Assembly (NCBI RefSeq): GCF_016595505.1 | Contig: NZ_JAENIL010000059.1 | Span: 1-40,599 of the forward strand | DNA length: 40,599 bases | Reading direction: 5' to 3' | Origin: Pelagicoccus mobilis | GTDB lineage: Bacteria > Verrucomicrobiota > Verrucomicrobiia > Opitutales > Opitutaceae | Part shown: in pieces, positions 7,733 to 17,268 of the stretch | Layout of the letters: the number at the start of each line of letters is the position of its first letter | Numbering within the stretch: the first letter of the stretch is position 1 | Made by a program: the position numbers and the translations under genes | Notes under the pieces: model-generated | The model's database searches: none | What the model saw: only the letters and a program-made list of their open reading frames with translations | What the model was told of the DNA's origin: nothing

Positions 7733-10435
7733 TTAGATTGCATGAGCCCTCGCGCCTCTTGGGATCTGATTGCCGGTATGCCCAATCTCGTTTTGCTTCG
7801 GCAGCAATCGATTCGACAGCACTGCCGCTAGCAACTCGCCCAAGTCGCTCTCGAGAGTCCCGTCAAAGTCTTCCCCAGCCTCCACATCGGTCACGTTCAA
7901 AGTCGGAACCAAGGAGTGGGCTGGACTTACCCGACTCGCCGAGAAGTTCAAAATCACGTCGCTCACGGCTCCCAGTCCCGTCACCGTTTCAATCGCGTTT
8001 TCAGTAATGCATTGCATGACGTGCAACCCCCGAGCGCTCGGGCGCTGAGCGAACGTCAAATTTGCTCCAACGCCCCCTAGGCCGAGCTCCGAACAAAAGA
8101 CCTCGCTTCGCAGCAGGGAACTCGACTCGGCAATAACCACCGTACCACCGGCTGCCAGCAATCCCTTGATAAACGAAGCAAAACGCTTCGCCGCTCCATC
8201 ATCCACCGGGCCGATTGCCGTAACACCAAGAGTGAAGTCCTTGCTTCCGCCTTCCGCAGCCGCAAGCGCGCCTCTCCTCTCCAACGTCTCGCCAAACCAC
8301 TCGCCTACAGAATCGACGGTACCTTCCGTTCCGCCGCACTCCTGGATCGTCAGCCAACCATAGTTGCTCGGATCGTAACCTCGCGCTTTGGCGCTTAAGG
8401 AAACCTCTGGAAATCCCACATCGCCGCCCCGCATCGTCGATTTGATAAAACCGGGAGAAACCATCTCGCAACCGAGCGACACAAACGCAGCCGCGTCCAC
8501 TTTGGAATGGTCGGCGTAACTCAAGATGAAGTTCAAAATCTCCGCTCCCGTCGTAGTCCCGCAACCTTCGGTATTCGTCAGTGTAACGAAACGATCAATA
8601 CGCCCCGATCGAACCAACTCGCCAGCGTTCAACTTAGCCGCTGCCTGTTCCGCCGTCGCCACTGAGCAACCAACCGTCGGCAGGATCAGGCCAATACGCT
8701 CCCTCGGCAAGACACGATCCGCCCCCTGCACGCCATCGAACACGATCTCGATCGGCTCTGCGGCACTGCAATCAACCGAGATCGCTCGCCCTTCCAATTG
8801 CGAAGGATACGACTCCGCCTCTTTCTCCGGCTTCGCACCGAAGAAACGCTTCCGCCAAATCAAATCGATGTTCTGGTTTCGCTTCTCGCCAAGCGTACGC
8901 TCGCCCGAAGCGATCTCCACCACCTGATCGATCGACAGAGCCGTCAACTCATCCATCGGCAACCCATCGAGATAACGACCGGCATTTATATCGATATCGT
9001 CCGCCATCAACTTGTAGCGTTCAGTCGTGTTGACGATCTTCACCGTAGGAACAATCGAGGAATTCGTGGGCGAACCACGCCCTGTCACAAAAAGAATCAC
9101 ATTACACCCCGACGCGGCCTGCCCGGTGTAGCTGGCGATATCGCCCCCCATCCCGTCCATGAAATAATAGCCCGGCTCGTCCATCCGCTCGGAGTATTCG
9201 ATGATGTGACGAATCGGAATCTCGGGATCACGCTTCACCGCCGCTCCGAGAGACTTCAAAGTAATATTGTACAAGCCGCCCAGCAAGTTCCCCTCCGACG
9301 GGTTCTTGTCGACCTTGCCCCCATGCCAACCGAGATGCTCTTTGAAACGGGACAACATCGAGAGGAAACGCGTCGCAATCCCCGGCTCCACAATCGACGA
9401 AAGCGTGTAGTCCTCCGCTCCCGACAACTCGGGCGTCTCAGTTAAATTCGCGCTACCGCCATAGCGAATCACCTCACGAGCAATCGCTCCCGAAAGCACA
9501 TTGCCACAAACGCCAGAAAACGCGTCGGACGCGCCACATTGCAGACCAATTCGCAACTCGCCCACAGAACGCTCCGTACGCGTATCCAAACTCATCCGCT
9601 CCAGCAACGCCTCCACCTCCACGGAGGCCGCATTCAGATCCTTCGAAAAAGACTGCGTCGAAGTGATCCAGTGAATACGCATATCATCCACAGGGATTCC
9701 ATTCGCCCGCATCCAAGCTTCGAGTTCTTGGTTGCTCAATTCACCTTCGAGCCCGCTTTCAATCGAAACAAGCCCCCCAACATTCGGATTGCTAATCAAG
9801 CCCGCCAAAGTGCGAAGCGTACGGTCTCGCTCTTCTGGATCCGCCTCGGTACCTTCCGTATGCCGCAATCCCACGACCGCATCCACTGTATCCAAAACTT
9901 TGGTTCGTTCCTTAAACTTCGCTTCCAACCGCTCCACCAACGGAGCAGTCGCGGAGCTCGTTCCGAGAATCACCAAGTGGTTACGCGTTCCCGTTCCTCG
10001 CCCACCACGATCGAAGCCAAGGAAGGTACGATCATCGCCGTACCGCTCCACAGCGGCCGGAGCAGTCCACGCCGACTCGTCGAAACAATACTCGTCAATG
10101 TCATCAGTGAAGTTCGGCTCCTTAGGCAACTGCAACGAAGTGAAACGCGGATCCTCCTGAATCGAGAGGCGAAACAAGACATTCGCATTACAAAGATACT
10201 CCCCAGCCTCGATGTCACGCGCAGCCCGCCCAAACGGATACCGCCAAGAAGTGATAAACTCCCCTTTCGCGATCGTCTTCGCCGCGAAGCGGTGCCCCGT
10301 CAGAACGTCATGCTTAAGCTCGAACTGTTGCTCGCCGCTTTGCAAAAGCGTACCCTTTTTGAGATCGCTCAGCGCAATCACCGCGTTGTCACCAAGCACG
10401 GGAAAACGTGCAATGTCTTGAAGTTGAGTCACCAT
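7733..10435 (-). CDS. Double-length UxaA-family dehydratase (SAF domain + two UxaA catalytic regions)
   Basis: UxaA-family enzymes dehydrate aldonates such as D-altronate, or L-fuconate in some bacteria, to 2-keto-3-deoxy acids. They are normally about 500 residues; this protein has 900. A SAF domain (about 10-90) precedes copy A (about 145-510), with [12 protein letters not shown] (298-309), NPSEGN and VTGRGSP near 450. Copy B follows (about 580-860), with ILPTVGC (C590), TNTEGCG (C625) and SLGCE (C656). Copy A has lost the three matching cysteines (Ala162, Thr196 and Leu230 by my alignment), while copy B has lost the GLQCGGSD and NPSPGN motifs. The ATG at 10433-10435 is preferred because the family N-terminus starts there; a longer reading frame would overlap uxaB. 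It lies 121 nt after uxaB and ends the catabolic operon. Altronate or fuconate is the likeliest substrate. Confidence 0.85.
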   Translation of the reverse strand: MVTQLQDIARFPVLGDNAVIALSDLKKGTLLQSGEQQFELKHDVLTGHRFAAKTIAKGEFITSWRYPFGRAARDIEAGEYLCNANVLFRLSIQEDPRFTSLQLPKEPNFTDDIDEYCFDESAWTAPAAVERYGDDRTFLGFDRGGRGTGTRNHLVILGTSSATAPLVERLEAKFKERTKVLDTVDAVVGLRHTEGTEADPEERDRTLRTLAGLISNPNVGGLVSIESGLEGELSNQELEAWMRANGIPVDDMRIHWITSTQSFSKDLNAASVEVEALLERMSLDTRTERSVGELRIGLQCGASDAFSGVCGNVLSGAIAREVIRYGGSANLTETPELSGAEDYTLSSIVEPGIATRFLSMLSRFKEHLGWHGGKVDKNPSEGNLLGGLYNITLKSLGAAVKRDPEIPIRHIIEYSERMDEPGYYFMDGMGGDIASYTGQAASGCNVILFVTGRGSPTNSSIVPTVKIVNTTERYKLMADDIDINAGRYLDGLPMDELTALSIDQVVEIASGERTLGEKRNQNIDLIWRKRFFGAKPEKEAESYPSQLEGRAISVDCSAAEPIEIVFDGVQGADRVLPRERIGLILPTVGCSVATAEQAAAKLNAGELVRSGRIDRFVTLTNTEGCGTTTGAEILNFILSYADHSKVDAAAFVSLGCEMVSPGFIKSTMRGGDVGFPEVSLSAKARGYDPSNYGWLTIQECGGTEGTVDSVGEWFGETLERRGALAAAEGGSKDFTLGVTAIGPVDDGAAKRFASFIKGLLAAGGTVVIAESSSLLRSEVFCSELGLGGVGANLTFAQRPSARGLHVMQCITENAIETVTGLGAVSDVILNFSASRVSPAHSLVPTLNVTDVEAGEDFDGTLESDLGELLAAVLSNRLLPKQNEIGHTGNQIPRGARAHAI

Positions 10436-10556
10436 GGTTTTGTGGATCTGCAAAAATAGAAAGTTATCGGGGAACAAAATAACGCAGATAAACACGACAG
10501 GCCAAACAAGCCCATCGTGCTTACCTTGCGTGTATAAAAAAGTGCCTAGGCGAACA

Positions 10557-12026
10557 CTAGCAGCATGGCTGAGCAGCAAGCCCCTTCAATGTCTCGAGCA
10601 TACCATCATTGAGGATCTGCTCAAGGTTTGCGGTAACCGCATCAGTCAACCCCTCGACTTCGTTCAGATCGCGCTTCCAGTTAACCTCGTATGCCAACAC
10701 TTTGGATACAAGCGCCCTTAGACCTTCTGGCGTGCCATCGTATTCACCCCAAACCTTGGCATAGAGCTCGATGATATCCGCGTTGTCCTTGCACTCGTAA
10801 GTAGCGTCCCCGCGCTTGCCTCGATAAAACGCGATCAAAGCAGCCAAGGACAAAGTGATGCGCTTCGGCAGCTCGCCAGTGTTCTTAGCCGCATCAAGCA
10901 AGCTAGGAAGTACGCGAGTTTCCCACTTCGACATAGAGTTGAGCGAAATCGTCAGCCACTCGTGACGAATAAACGGATTGTAGAAACGCTCCAAGATCTT
11001 ATCCGCAAACTTCAGCAAGTACTCCTGGTCACCAGGAATGTTCGGCACGATCTCTTGCGCTACCATTTCCTTAACGAAGCTGCCCACAACTTCATCTTCC
11101 ATAGCCTCACGAACCGTGTCGAAGCCGCTCAGGTAAGCTGCCGCCATCGTGCCTGTGTGCGAGCCATTGAGGATACGCACCTTTTGATCACGGATTTCGC
11201 GCTGCTGCTCCTCGTTTACGAAACTAACGTTAAGCCCAGCCTTGTGCGCGGGAAACTCCTCCGCAACCCACTCTGGAGCTTTGACAACCCAGTTGTGGTA
11301 ATGCTCACCAACCACAACCAGATTATCCTCGTAGCCGAGCTCCTCTTGGATCTCCGCGATGTTGTCGCGCGGGAAACCGGGAACGATGCGATCAACTAAG
11401 GTCGAGCAAAACGCGCAGCTGTTCTCCAACCACTGCACAAAGCCCGCTTCGAGCCCCCAGTTCTCGGCGTGCTTGAGAACAAGCTCCTTGAGGCGATCCG
11501 CATTATCCTCGATCAGCTCACAGCAAATGATGATCAGCCCCTTGTCCGCCGCTCCCTCAAAAGTCTTGTAACGCTGATGGAGCAAAGCAGTCATCTTGCC
11601 CGGGAAAGACGCCTGCGGCTTCATGTCCAGGCTTTCGCCATCAGCCCACTGGATCCCCGCCTCAGTGGTGTTCGAAACCACGAACCGCACATCCGGGCTA
11701 TCGATCAGCTTCTCGTAGGCCTCGTATTCACTATATGGATTAATGCAGCGATTGATGCATGAAATCAGCTCACGCTCGCGAACGGGCTCCCCATCCTTTA
11801 CGCCTTCAAGTATCACGTGATACAAACCATCCTGCGAATTTATCAAGTCAGCCAAGCCTTGAGCGATCGGCTGCACAACAGCGACAGATGAATTAAACTC
11901 CAACTCGTCGTTCATACGCTGAATGATCCAGTCGACAAAAGCGCGAAGGAAGTTGCCTTCGCCAAATTGAATTACTCGCTCGGGGTAGACCGACTGCAAG
12001 TTGCTGTTTTCTCGGTTTAATTTCAT
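10557..12026 (-). CDS. uxaB: Tagaturonate reductase (altronate oxidoreductase)
   Basis: This 489-residue member of the polyol-specific long-chain dehydrogenase family interconverts D-tagaturonate and D-altronate with NAD(H) in the cytoplasm. It resembles E. coli UxaB along its length: [20 protein letters not shown] (14-33), SNTTEAGI (118-125), [10 protein letters not shown] and the catalytic block KVRILNGSH with Lys282, Asn287 and His290. The length matches UxaB (about 483). The product D-altronate is the classical substrate of UxaA, whose double-length homologue is encoded next downstream. UxaC (uronate isomerase) is not in the window. The reading-frame start at 12026 is ATG, preceded by an odd run of three ATTCGAT heptamers (12037-12061). 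Fructuronate reductase is the alternative within the family, but UxaB fits better. Confidence 0.88.
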   Translation of the reverse strand: MKLNRENSNLQSVYPERVIQFGEGNFLRAFVDWIIQRMNDELEFNSSVAVVQPIAQGLADLINSQDGLYHVILEGVKDGEPVRERELISCINRCINPYSEYEAYEKLIDSPDVRFVVSNTTEAGIQWADGESLDMKPQASFPGKMTALLHQRYKTFEGAADKGLIIICCELIEDNADRLKELVLKHAENWGLEAGFVQWLENSCAFCSTLVDRIVPGFPRDNIAEIQEELGYEDNLVVVGEHYHNWVVKAPEWVAEEFPAHKAGLNVSFVNEEQQREIRDQKVRILNGSHTGTMAAAYLSGFDTVREAMEDEVVGSFVKEMVAQEIVPNIPGDQEYLLKFADKILERFYNPFIRHEWLTISLNSMSKWETRVLPSLLDAAKNTGELPKRITLSLAALIAFYRGKRGDATYECKDNADIIELYAKVWGEYDGTPEGLRALVSKVLAYEVNWKRDLNEVEGLTDAVTANLEQILNDGMLETLKGLAAQPCC

Positions 12027-12073
12027 AATGTTCTAAATTCGATTCGATTTTCTGATTCGATATCCGACGGAGC

Positions 12074-13093
12074 CTAGAGCTTGACGTGGATCTTAGTAAT
12101 CTCTCCTGGATTCTCGCTCCACTCCGCCAACGCCGCGGGCGCTTCTTCAAGTGGAACCGTTTTGGTGATGACCGCATCCATCGGAAAAGCGCCGCTCTCA
12201 AGATGGGCAATCACATCCTCGAAATCCGACTTCATGGCATTGCGGGAGCCGCGAATATCGAGTTCCTTCATCACGAAGTACTTCGTCTCATACTCTACCG
12301 CAGCCTTGGCGTATCCAATATAAACGACGCGACCAGCAAAACAAACCTCCTCGACGCACGCACGGAAAGTCGCCGGCAGACCAACGGCCTCGATCATCAC
12401 GTTCGGCCCATCTCCATCCGTCATCTCTTGCAAACGATCGTGCAAGGACTCGTTCATAGAATTAATCGTATCCGTGGCGCCACAACGCTTCGCAAGCTCA
12501 AGCTTCTCGTCATCGATATCGACCGCCACCACACGAGCCTTTCTCGCGGACGCTCCCGCGATCACACCCAAGCCAATCGCACCACACCCGAAGACTACGA
12601 CCGTATCATCCGAAGTCACCTCGCCACGCGCAACCGCATGGAAGCCAACCGTCAGCGGCTCGACCAAAGCCATTTCCTCAAGGCTCAGCTTATCAGAGGT
12701 CAGGAGCTTTTCATACGGAACAACCACAAGCTCAGTCAAAGCGCCATCGCGCTGCACCCCCATCGTCTGGTTATACCGGCAGGTGTTCACACGCCCCGCC
12801 TTGCACGCCGCACACTTACCACAGCTAGTGTATGGAGAAACTAATACGTTTTGACCAACCTTCCACTGCTCGGGAACCTCTTCGCCGATCTGCTCAATGG
12901 TCGCTCCGATCTCGTGACCGGGAATCCGCGGATAGCTCACCATCGGATTGAGCCCACGATAAGAGGTGAGATCAGAACCGCAGTAGCCCACTTGTTTCAC
13001 GCGAAGGAGAACTTCGCCCGTTCCTGTAGCGGCTGGCTCAGGGATATCAACCAGCTCCGCCTTGTTCGGCTCGGTTATGCTAATGGCTTTCAT
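12074..13093 (-). CDS. Zinc-dependent medium-chain dehydrogenase (sugar-acid or polyol type)
   Basis: This 339-residue medium-chain alcohol dehydrogenase oxidises a secondary alcohol with NAD(P). Catalytic zinc ligands are visible as Cys38 (GYCGSD), His60 and Glu61 (PGHE). The structural zinc site is Cys91, Cys94, Cys97 and Cys105. The nucleotide-binding motif is [10 protein letters not shown]. It lies between the lactonase gene (59 nt away) and uxaB (47 nt away) in a tight same-strand cluster. Related enzymes act on L-idonate, sorbitol, L-threonine, or 2-keto-3-deoxy-L-fuconate at C4; the last would fit an oxidative fucose pathway that ends in pyruvate and lactate. That substrate is inference from context; the family call is firm. 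Confidence 0.85.
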   Translation of the reverse strand: MKAISITEPNKAELVDIPEPAATGTGEVLLRVKQVGYCGSDLTSYRGLNPMVSYPRIPGHEIGATIEQIGEEVPEQWKVGQNVLVSPYTSCGKCAACKAGRVNTCRYNQTMGVQRDGALTELVVVPYEKLLTSDKLSLEEMALVEPLTVGFHAVARGEVTSDDTVVVFGCGAIGLGVIAGASARKARVVAVDIDDEKLELAKRCGATDTINSMNESLHDRLQEMTDGDGPNVMIEAVGLPATFRACVEEVCFAGRVVYIGYAKAAVEYETKYFVMKELDIRGSRNAMKSDFEDVIAHLESGAFPMDAVITKTVPLEEAPAALAEWSENPGEITKIHVKL

Positions 13094-13152
13094 TTTAAAT
13101 CTATGTATTTGAGGTTTTGATATATCTAAAAAATTCGTCGCTCGCGCACTCT

Positions 13153-13980
13153 CTACAGTTTGTAGGCCTTGGTTGCGGTGCCTCCCATAATCAGAGCTTG
13201 TTCACTTTCGGATAGTGGCTCGATAAAGCGACCAATGAGATCCACCCACTTGCCAAACCCGCAGGCAACCAGACACACCGGCCAATCGCTACCGAACATA
13301 AGACGCTCAGGCCCGAAAGCACTCATAACGCCGTCTAGGTACGGGCAAAGCTGAGCCTCCGTCCACTTCTCGAAATCAGCCTCAGTGACCATGCCAGAAA
13401 GCTTGCACCCAAGCACGTTTTCACGTTTCGCCAATTCAGATAAGTTACCCAGCCAAGGCTCTAGGATATCATCCTTAATTTTAGGTTTGGCGATATGGTC
13501 GAGCACAAAGGCCTGGTCTGGATGGCGATCTACAAAGCGGATCGTCTCCTCCAGCTGATTCTCGAAAATGAGAATGTCGTAAACGAGACCTCGCGTAACC
13601 AGTTCACGGATACCGTCATTGAAAGCTGCATCATCAAGAAACCCTTCAGGCTGCCCTTGCACGACATGGCGTACAGCCTTTAGTTTTTCGCGACCGGAGT
13701 AGCGAGCCAGCGTTTCGCCGATCTCCTCCGAAGCAAGCGGTACCCAACCAACCACACCTTTTATAAAATCACTCGCGTCCGCTAGATCCAGAAGCCAATC
13801 GGTCTCATCAAGCGTTTGCCGAGCCTGAACACTCACCACGCCCTCAATGCCGGTTTGCTCGATTTCCTGCTTCAGATCGTTTGGCAGAAAATCTCGGCGA
13901 ATGCGCGACATGTCGTCGTCGATCCAGTCGTATTCAACAGGATCATACTTCCAAAAATGATGATGCGAATCGATTTTCAT
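13153..13980 (-). CDS. Amidohydrolase-family sugar lactonase (L-fuconolactonase type, COG3618)
   Basis: This 275-residue amidohydrolase_2 protein is expected to hydrolyse an aldonolactone such as L-fucono-1,5-lactone to the free acid in the cytoplasm. The metal-binding start DSHHHFW places His6 and His8 as the HxH pair. LDHIAKPK near 160 and MFGSDWPV near 230 supply the later His and Asp ligands of the TIM barrel. Length and motifs fit the fuconolactonase/rhamnonolactonase group. The upstream aldo/keto reductase ends only 3 nt before this ATG, so the two are almost certainly co-translated, dehydrogenase then lactonase, matching consecutive steps of the oxidative fucose route. L-rhamnono-lactone is the main alternative substrate. 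Confidence 0.87.
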   Translation of the reverse strand: MKIDSHHHFWKYDPVEYDWIDDDMSRIRRDFLPNDLKQEIEQTGIEGVVSVQARQTLDETDWLLDLADASDFIKGVVGWVPLASEEIGETLARYSGREKLKAVRHVVQGQPEGFLDDAAFNDGIRELVTRGLVYDILIFENQLEETIRFVDRHPDQAFVLDHIAKPKIKDDILEPWLGNLSELAKRENVLGCKLSGMVTEADFEKWTEAQLCPYLDGVMSAFGPERLMFGSDWPVCLVACGFGKWVDLIGRFIEPLSESEQALIMGGTATKAYKL

Positions 13981-13983
13981 GAC

Positions 13984-15018
13984 CTAAAGATAGGGATACC
14001 CCGGATCCAAAAGCTCATTGTCTTTGAGCGCTCGCCAAAAAGCAGACGGCACGTTCGCGCTCACAAGGCTAACATTGTCGGCCACACGCCCCGGCTTGCT
14101 TGTATTCAGCGCCAGCGAAACAATTCCAGGAGGGGACAAGGCAAACTGGCAACAGGCCTCCGCCGGACTGATTCCGAACTCCGTGCACAGATCCATGAAA
14201 CGCTTACGCCACTCGAACAATCCGGGATGCTCTTCCGGCGTCACCTTCCTGTAGTTGTACCAGTCTCCTCCAATCAAGAAGCCCGCATTGAAAACCGCAG
14301 AATTGATCACCACGACTCCCGCCCGATGAAGCGTGTCGATGAAGTCGATGACCTCCTGCGAATGAGTCAGCAAAGTAAAACTATTCGCTAGCATCACCCA
14401 GTCGAGCGGCACGCCGTCCTCGTAGAGCCGCTTAACTGTCTTCCAATCCTTCGATCCAACGCCGATTCCACTCGCCTTGCCCGCCAGGCGTAGATCCGCC
14501 AAAGCGCGATAGCTTTCCAAAATCTGGGCATAGCAACCTTCCACCTCCTCAGGCGTATTCGCCGATTCCAGATATTCGTCCGGATCATGCACTGACAACA
14601 AACGCGCGTCGTAGTCGCCAAGAAGCTCGTTACCCTGCTCGTAGCATTCCATAATGCCATCGTAGCTCAGGTCCTGGACTGCATCGTTCTCAAGCCCTAC
14701 CCAAACGCCCTTCTCGAACTGAACCTCCTCAGCCCTCAAAGGAATACGCTTCCACCCCAGCTTGTTACTAATCAAAACGCGCGAAGGTTCTACCTCCAAC
14801 TCCTTGAGACACTTGCCAATGCACTCGAGCGAAAGGCCGGCACCATACTTGCCAGCGGAGTCGATCACAACCTTCTCCGGCTGGTAGCTAACCCAGTTTC
14901 GCACGATCTCTAGCTTCCTCTCGTACGGAACCGCTTCATACAAATTACCCAACGCGCTGGAGCCAAAGACGATCTTTGGCAAGGCTAGTGAGATTGGTTC
15001 TGGAGTGAGTTCTTTCAC
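13984..15018 (-). CDS. Aldo/keto reductase, probable L-fucose (D-threo-aldose) 1-dehydrogenase
   Basis: This 344-residue aldo/keto reductase has the full catalytic tetrad by pattern: Asp53 and Tyr58 (DSAGKYGAG), Lys86 (SNKLGW) and His144 (LSVHDPD). The sequence is close to the D-threo-aldose 1-dehydrogenase group, which oxidises L-fucose or D-arabinose at C1 to the lactone. It is the first gene of the catabolic operon and is followed after 3 nt by the lactonase. The start codon is GTG at 15018; no convincing Shine-Dalgarno sequence is seen. An operator-like site lies 10 nt upstream (15029-15038) and overlaps a possible TACAAT -10 box on this strand, so transcription could start very close to the start codon. 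L-fucose is inferred from the neighbouring fucosidase. Confidence 0.85.
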   Translation of the reverse strand: MKELTPEPISLALPKIVFGSSALGNLYEAVPYERKLEIVRNWVSYQPEKVVIDSAGKYGAGLSLECIGKCLKELEVEPSRVLISNKLGWKRIPLRAEEVQFEKGVWVGLENDAVQDLSYDGIMECYEQGNELLGDYDARLLSVHDPDEYLESANTPEEVEGCYAQILESYRALADLRLAGKASGIGVGSKDWKTVKRLYEDGVPLDWVMLANSFTLLTHSQEVIDFIDTLHRAGVVVINSAVFNAGFLIGGDWYNYRKVTPEEHPGLFEWRKRFMDLCTEFGISPAEACCQFALSPPGIVSLALNTSKPGRVADNVSLVSANVPSAFWRALKDNELLDPGYPYL

Positions 15019-15028
15019 AGTTCTGAAA

Positions 15029-15038
15029 TTGTATACAT
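15029..15038. promoter_or_regulatory. Operator-like motif TTGTATACAT (site 2)
   Basis: TTGTATACAT differs in one base from the perfect palindrome TTGTATACAA. It is 10 nt upstream of the GTG start of the aldo/keto reductase. Its minus strand contains TACAAT, a possible -10 hexamer. It matches sites at 7594 and 15340. Confidence 0.45.
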
Positions 15039-15339
15039 GTTGATTTGCGACCTAAACGAGTGAGATCCCAAATCAATGGGGCCGGGAAAATACCAGTTAG
15101 TCGCCCAAATGAGAATAGACAGTTGTGACTACCGCATGGATATTTTTGTCCCCACATCCCAAAGCTCACAACGCTTACAAATCCGACACCAGGCTCCGTT
15201 TTCCCACCCGCCCTGAAAAAAGCAGGACAGATTGAATCCGAGGATGGAGAATCATAAACCGTTGAAGAAAACGACCGCACCAAGGCAAATCCGCTGTGAT
15301 GTTTAAGGGGCAGCGAACTTCCTGAGAACCACGGATTTA

Positions 15340-15349
15340 TTGCATACAA
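15340..15349. promoter_or_regulatory. Operator-like motif TTGCATACAA (site 3)
   Basis: This is identical to site 1 including the following TA (TTGCATACAATA). It lies 53 nt upstream of the sulfatase ATG. TACAAT within it (15345-15350) could serve as the -10 box, which would make it a repressor site by steric overlap. Confidence 0.45.
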
Positions 15350-15402
15350 TACGTCAGAAACGCCCCAATCTCCTCCAGGATTCGAATCTCAAAATAGGCG
15401 AA

Positions 15403-17190
15403 ATGACCAGACTACTCCTCACCGCCCTACTTTCACTACTCGCCGCCTACTCTTCGCTACTCCACGCAGCGGCCGCAGGCAAGCAGCCAAACGTCATACT
15501 CATCCTAACCGACGACCAAGGCATCGGCGATATCGGCTGCCACGGAAACCCATGGCTCAAGACGCCTCACCTCGATACATTCTACGAGGAGTCAATCCGC
15601 CTAACGGATTTCCACGTAAGCCCCCTTTGCACCCCCACCCGTGCCGCCATCATGACGGGACGCTACCCGATAAACAACGGAACCTGGGCGACCTTCAAAG
15701 GACGCGACGCTCTTCTCGAAGGCACGAAAACGATGGCGGATCTGTTTAAGAAAAACGGATACACGACCGGCCTCTTCGGAAAATGGCACCTCGGCGACAA
15801 CTACCCTGTCCGCCCCACCGACAGCGGCTTCGACGTTGCAGTCCACCACCTTGCCGGCGGCGTGGGCGAATTGTCCGACTATTGGGGCAACAGCTACTTC
15901 GACGACGTCTACTACGTAAACAACGAAGCCAAGCAATTCGAAGGCTACTGCACCGACGTCTTCTTCGAGGAAGCAATGAAGTTCATCAAGAAGAACAAGA
16001 ACAAGCCCTTCTTCGCCTACATCCCTACCAACGCGCCACACGACCCGCTCATCGTCGCCGAAAAATACGCCGCACCCTACAGGCATCTCGAAGGAGACAA
16101 GATCATCAGCGCCGAGCTCTACGGCATGATCGCAAACATCGACGAAAATTTCGGCAAGTTCCGCACGTTCCTCAAAAAGGAAAAGCTAGAGAACAACACC
16201 ATCCTCATCTTCATGTCCGACAACGGTAGCCGCTTCGGGTACGCTCCCGACGGTTCGCTCGGCTTCAACGCCGGATTCCGAGGCATTAAAGGCAACAACC
16301 TCGAAGGCGGCCACCGCGTCCCCTTCTTCATCCAGTGGCCCGACGGCAAGATCGAAGGAGGGAAAGACATCGAAGAGCTCGCCGCGCACGTCGACCTCCT
16401 CCCCACCCTAGCGAAACTCTGCGGATTCGCCGTTCCCCAAGAAATGCCCATCGATGGGGTCGATGTATCCTCATTGCTCTTACAAGAAAACGCAAAGCTC
16501 CCCAAGCGAACCGTCTTCCTCCACAACAACCAAGACTGGCGCCCTCCCCACGAAACCCAAGGCAGCGCCGTCATGAGCGGAGACTGGCGCCTCATCAACG
16601 GGCAAAAGCTCTTCGATATCCGCCAGGATCCCATGCAAAAGAAGGATCTCGCCGCCCAATATCCAGAGTTAGTGAAGCAACTCCGCCGCGAAAACCGGCA
16701 ATTCGTCCAAGCCTCGAAACAGAACCCTGAATACAAGGAACTTCCTGTCAACGTGATCGGCAATCCCGCACAGCATGAGATCAAACTCACCATCCAACAC
16801 GCCATTGGAGAAGGAGGCGGGATCTGGAAACCCGAGCAAGTCTCCGCCGGCATGAAAAACTCCAACAACAAGCACGCCCTCCGTATCGACCGAGCTGGCG
16901 AATACGTCATCGAGCTTCGCCGATGGCCCAAAGAGTGCACCGGCCCCATCCTAGGCGTACCTGAAAAGAACCCCAAAGACCTCTACGACTACCAGACGAT
17001 CAATCCCGACAAAGCCCGTATCCAAATCGCGAATCAAATACTGGAAAGCGAAATAGGTCCGCACGATGAAGCCGTCGTTTTCCGAGTCAGACTCGAAACC
17101 GGAAAAACCATCCTCACCAACGACTTCATCGAAGGCAAAAAGCAATACGGCGTCTACTACACCTACATCCGCCCGGCTAAGAATCCTTAG
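15403..17190 (+). CDS. Secreted S1-family sulfatase, copy 1
   Basis: This 595-residue formylglycine-dependent sulfatase has a signal peptide (about residues 1-24, MTRLLLTALLSLLAAYSS..). Metal-binding Asp37 and Asp38 lie in LILTDDQG. The maturation signature is CTPTR (Cys76-Arg80), so Cys76 should be converted to formylglycine. GKWHLGD and MSDNGS follow as further active-site motifs. About 100 extra residues after the sulfatase core (beyond ~485) form a C-terminal part with a conserved-looking YVIELRRWP block. ATG at 15403 is chosen over an upstream TTG because the signal peptide starts there, with AGGCG just before it. It is the first gene of a sulfatase-sulfatase-esterase operon divergent from the fucose-type catabolic genes. 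The sulfated sugar cannot be identified from sequence. Confidence 0.92.
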   Translation: MTRLLLTALLSLLAAYSSLLHAAAAGKQPNVILILTDDQGIGDIGCHGNPWLKTPHLDTFYEESIRLTDFHVSPLCTPTRAAIMTGRYPINNGTWATFKGRDALLEGTKTMADLFKKNGYTTGLFGKWHLGDNYPVRPTDSGFDVAVHHLAGGVGELSDYWGNSYFDDVYYVNNEAKQFEGYCTDVFFEEAMKFIKKNKNKPFFAYIPTNAPHDPLIVAEKYAAPYRHLEGDKIISAELYGMIANIDENFGKFRTFLKKEKLENNTILIFMSDNGSRFGYAPDGSLGFNAGFRGIKGNNLEGGHRVPFFIQWPDGKIEGGKDIEELAAHVDLLPTLAKLCGFAVPQEMPIDGVDVSSLLLQENAKLPKRTVFLHNNQDWRPPHETQGSAVMSGDWRLINGQKLFDIRQDPMQKKDLAAQYPELVKQLRRENRQFVQASKQNPEYKELPVNVIGNPAQHEIKLTIQHAIGEGGGIWKPEQVSAGMKNSNNKHALRIDRAGEYVIELRRWPKECTGPILGVPEKNPKDLYDYQTINPDKARIQIANQILESEIGPHDEAVVFRVRLETGKTILTNDFIEGKKQYGVYYTYIRPAKNP

Positions 17191-17268
17191 CAATTAGATA
17201 CCGCCATCTACGCCTAAACCTCATATTATTGAACAAAGTAAACGCAGGAAAAAGTTGGACACACAAAG

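Larger units (their letters stand above)
15019..15402. other. Divergent promoter region between catabolic and sulfatase operons
   Basis: This 384-nt non-coding stretch separates the minus-strand catabolic operon from the plus-strand sulfatase operon. It holds two operator-like sites at its two ends (15029-15038 and 15340-15349). An in-frame TTG at 15340 could extend the sulfatase upstream, but that would place translation in front of the signal peptide and through the operator, so I treat it as non-coding. No other structure was recognised. Confidence 0.6.

Noticed and set aside
9539-10459. 306-codon plus-strand ORF opposite the UxaA-like gene
   Set aside because: Arg/His/Ser-rich antisense shadow without any family motif; the minus strand encodes clear UxaA motifs throughout.
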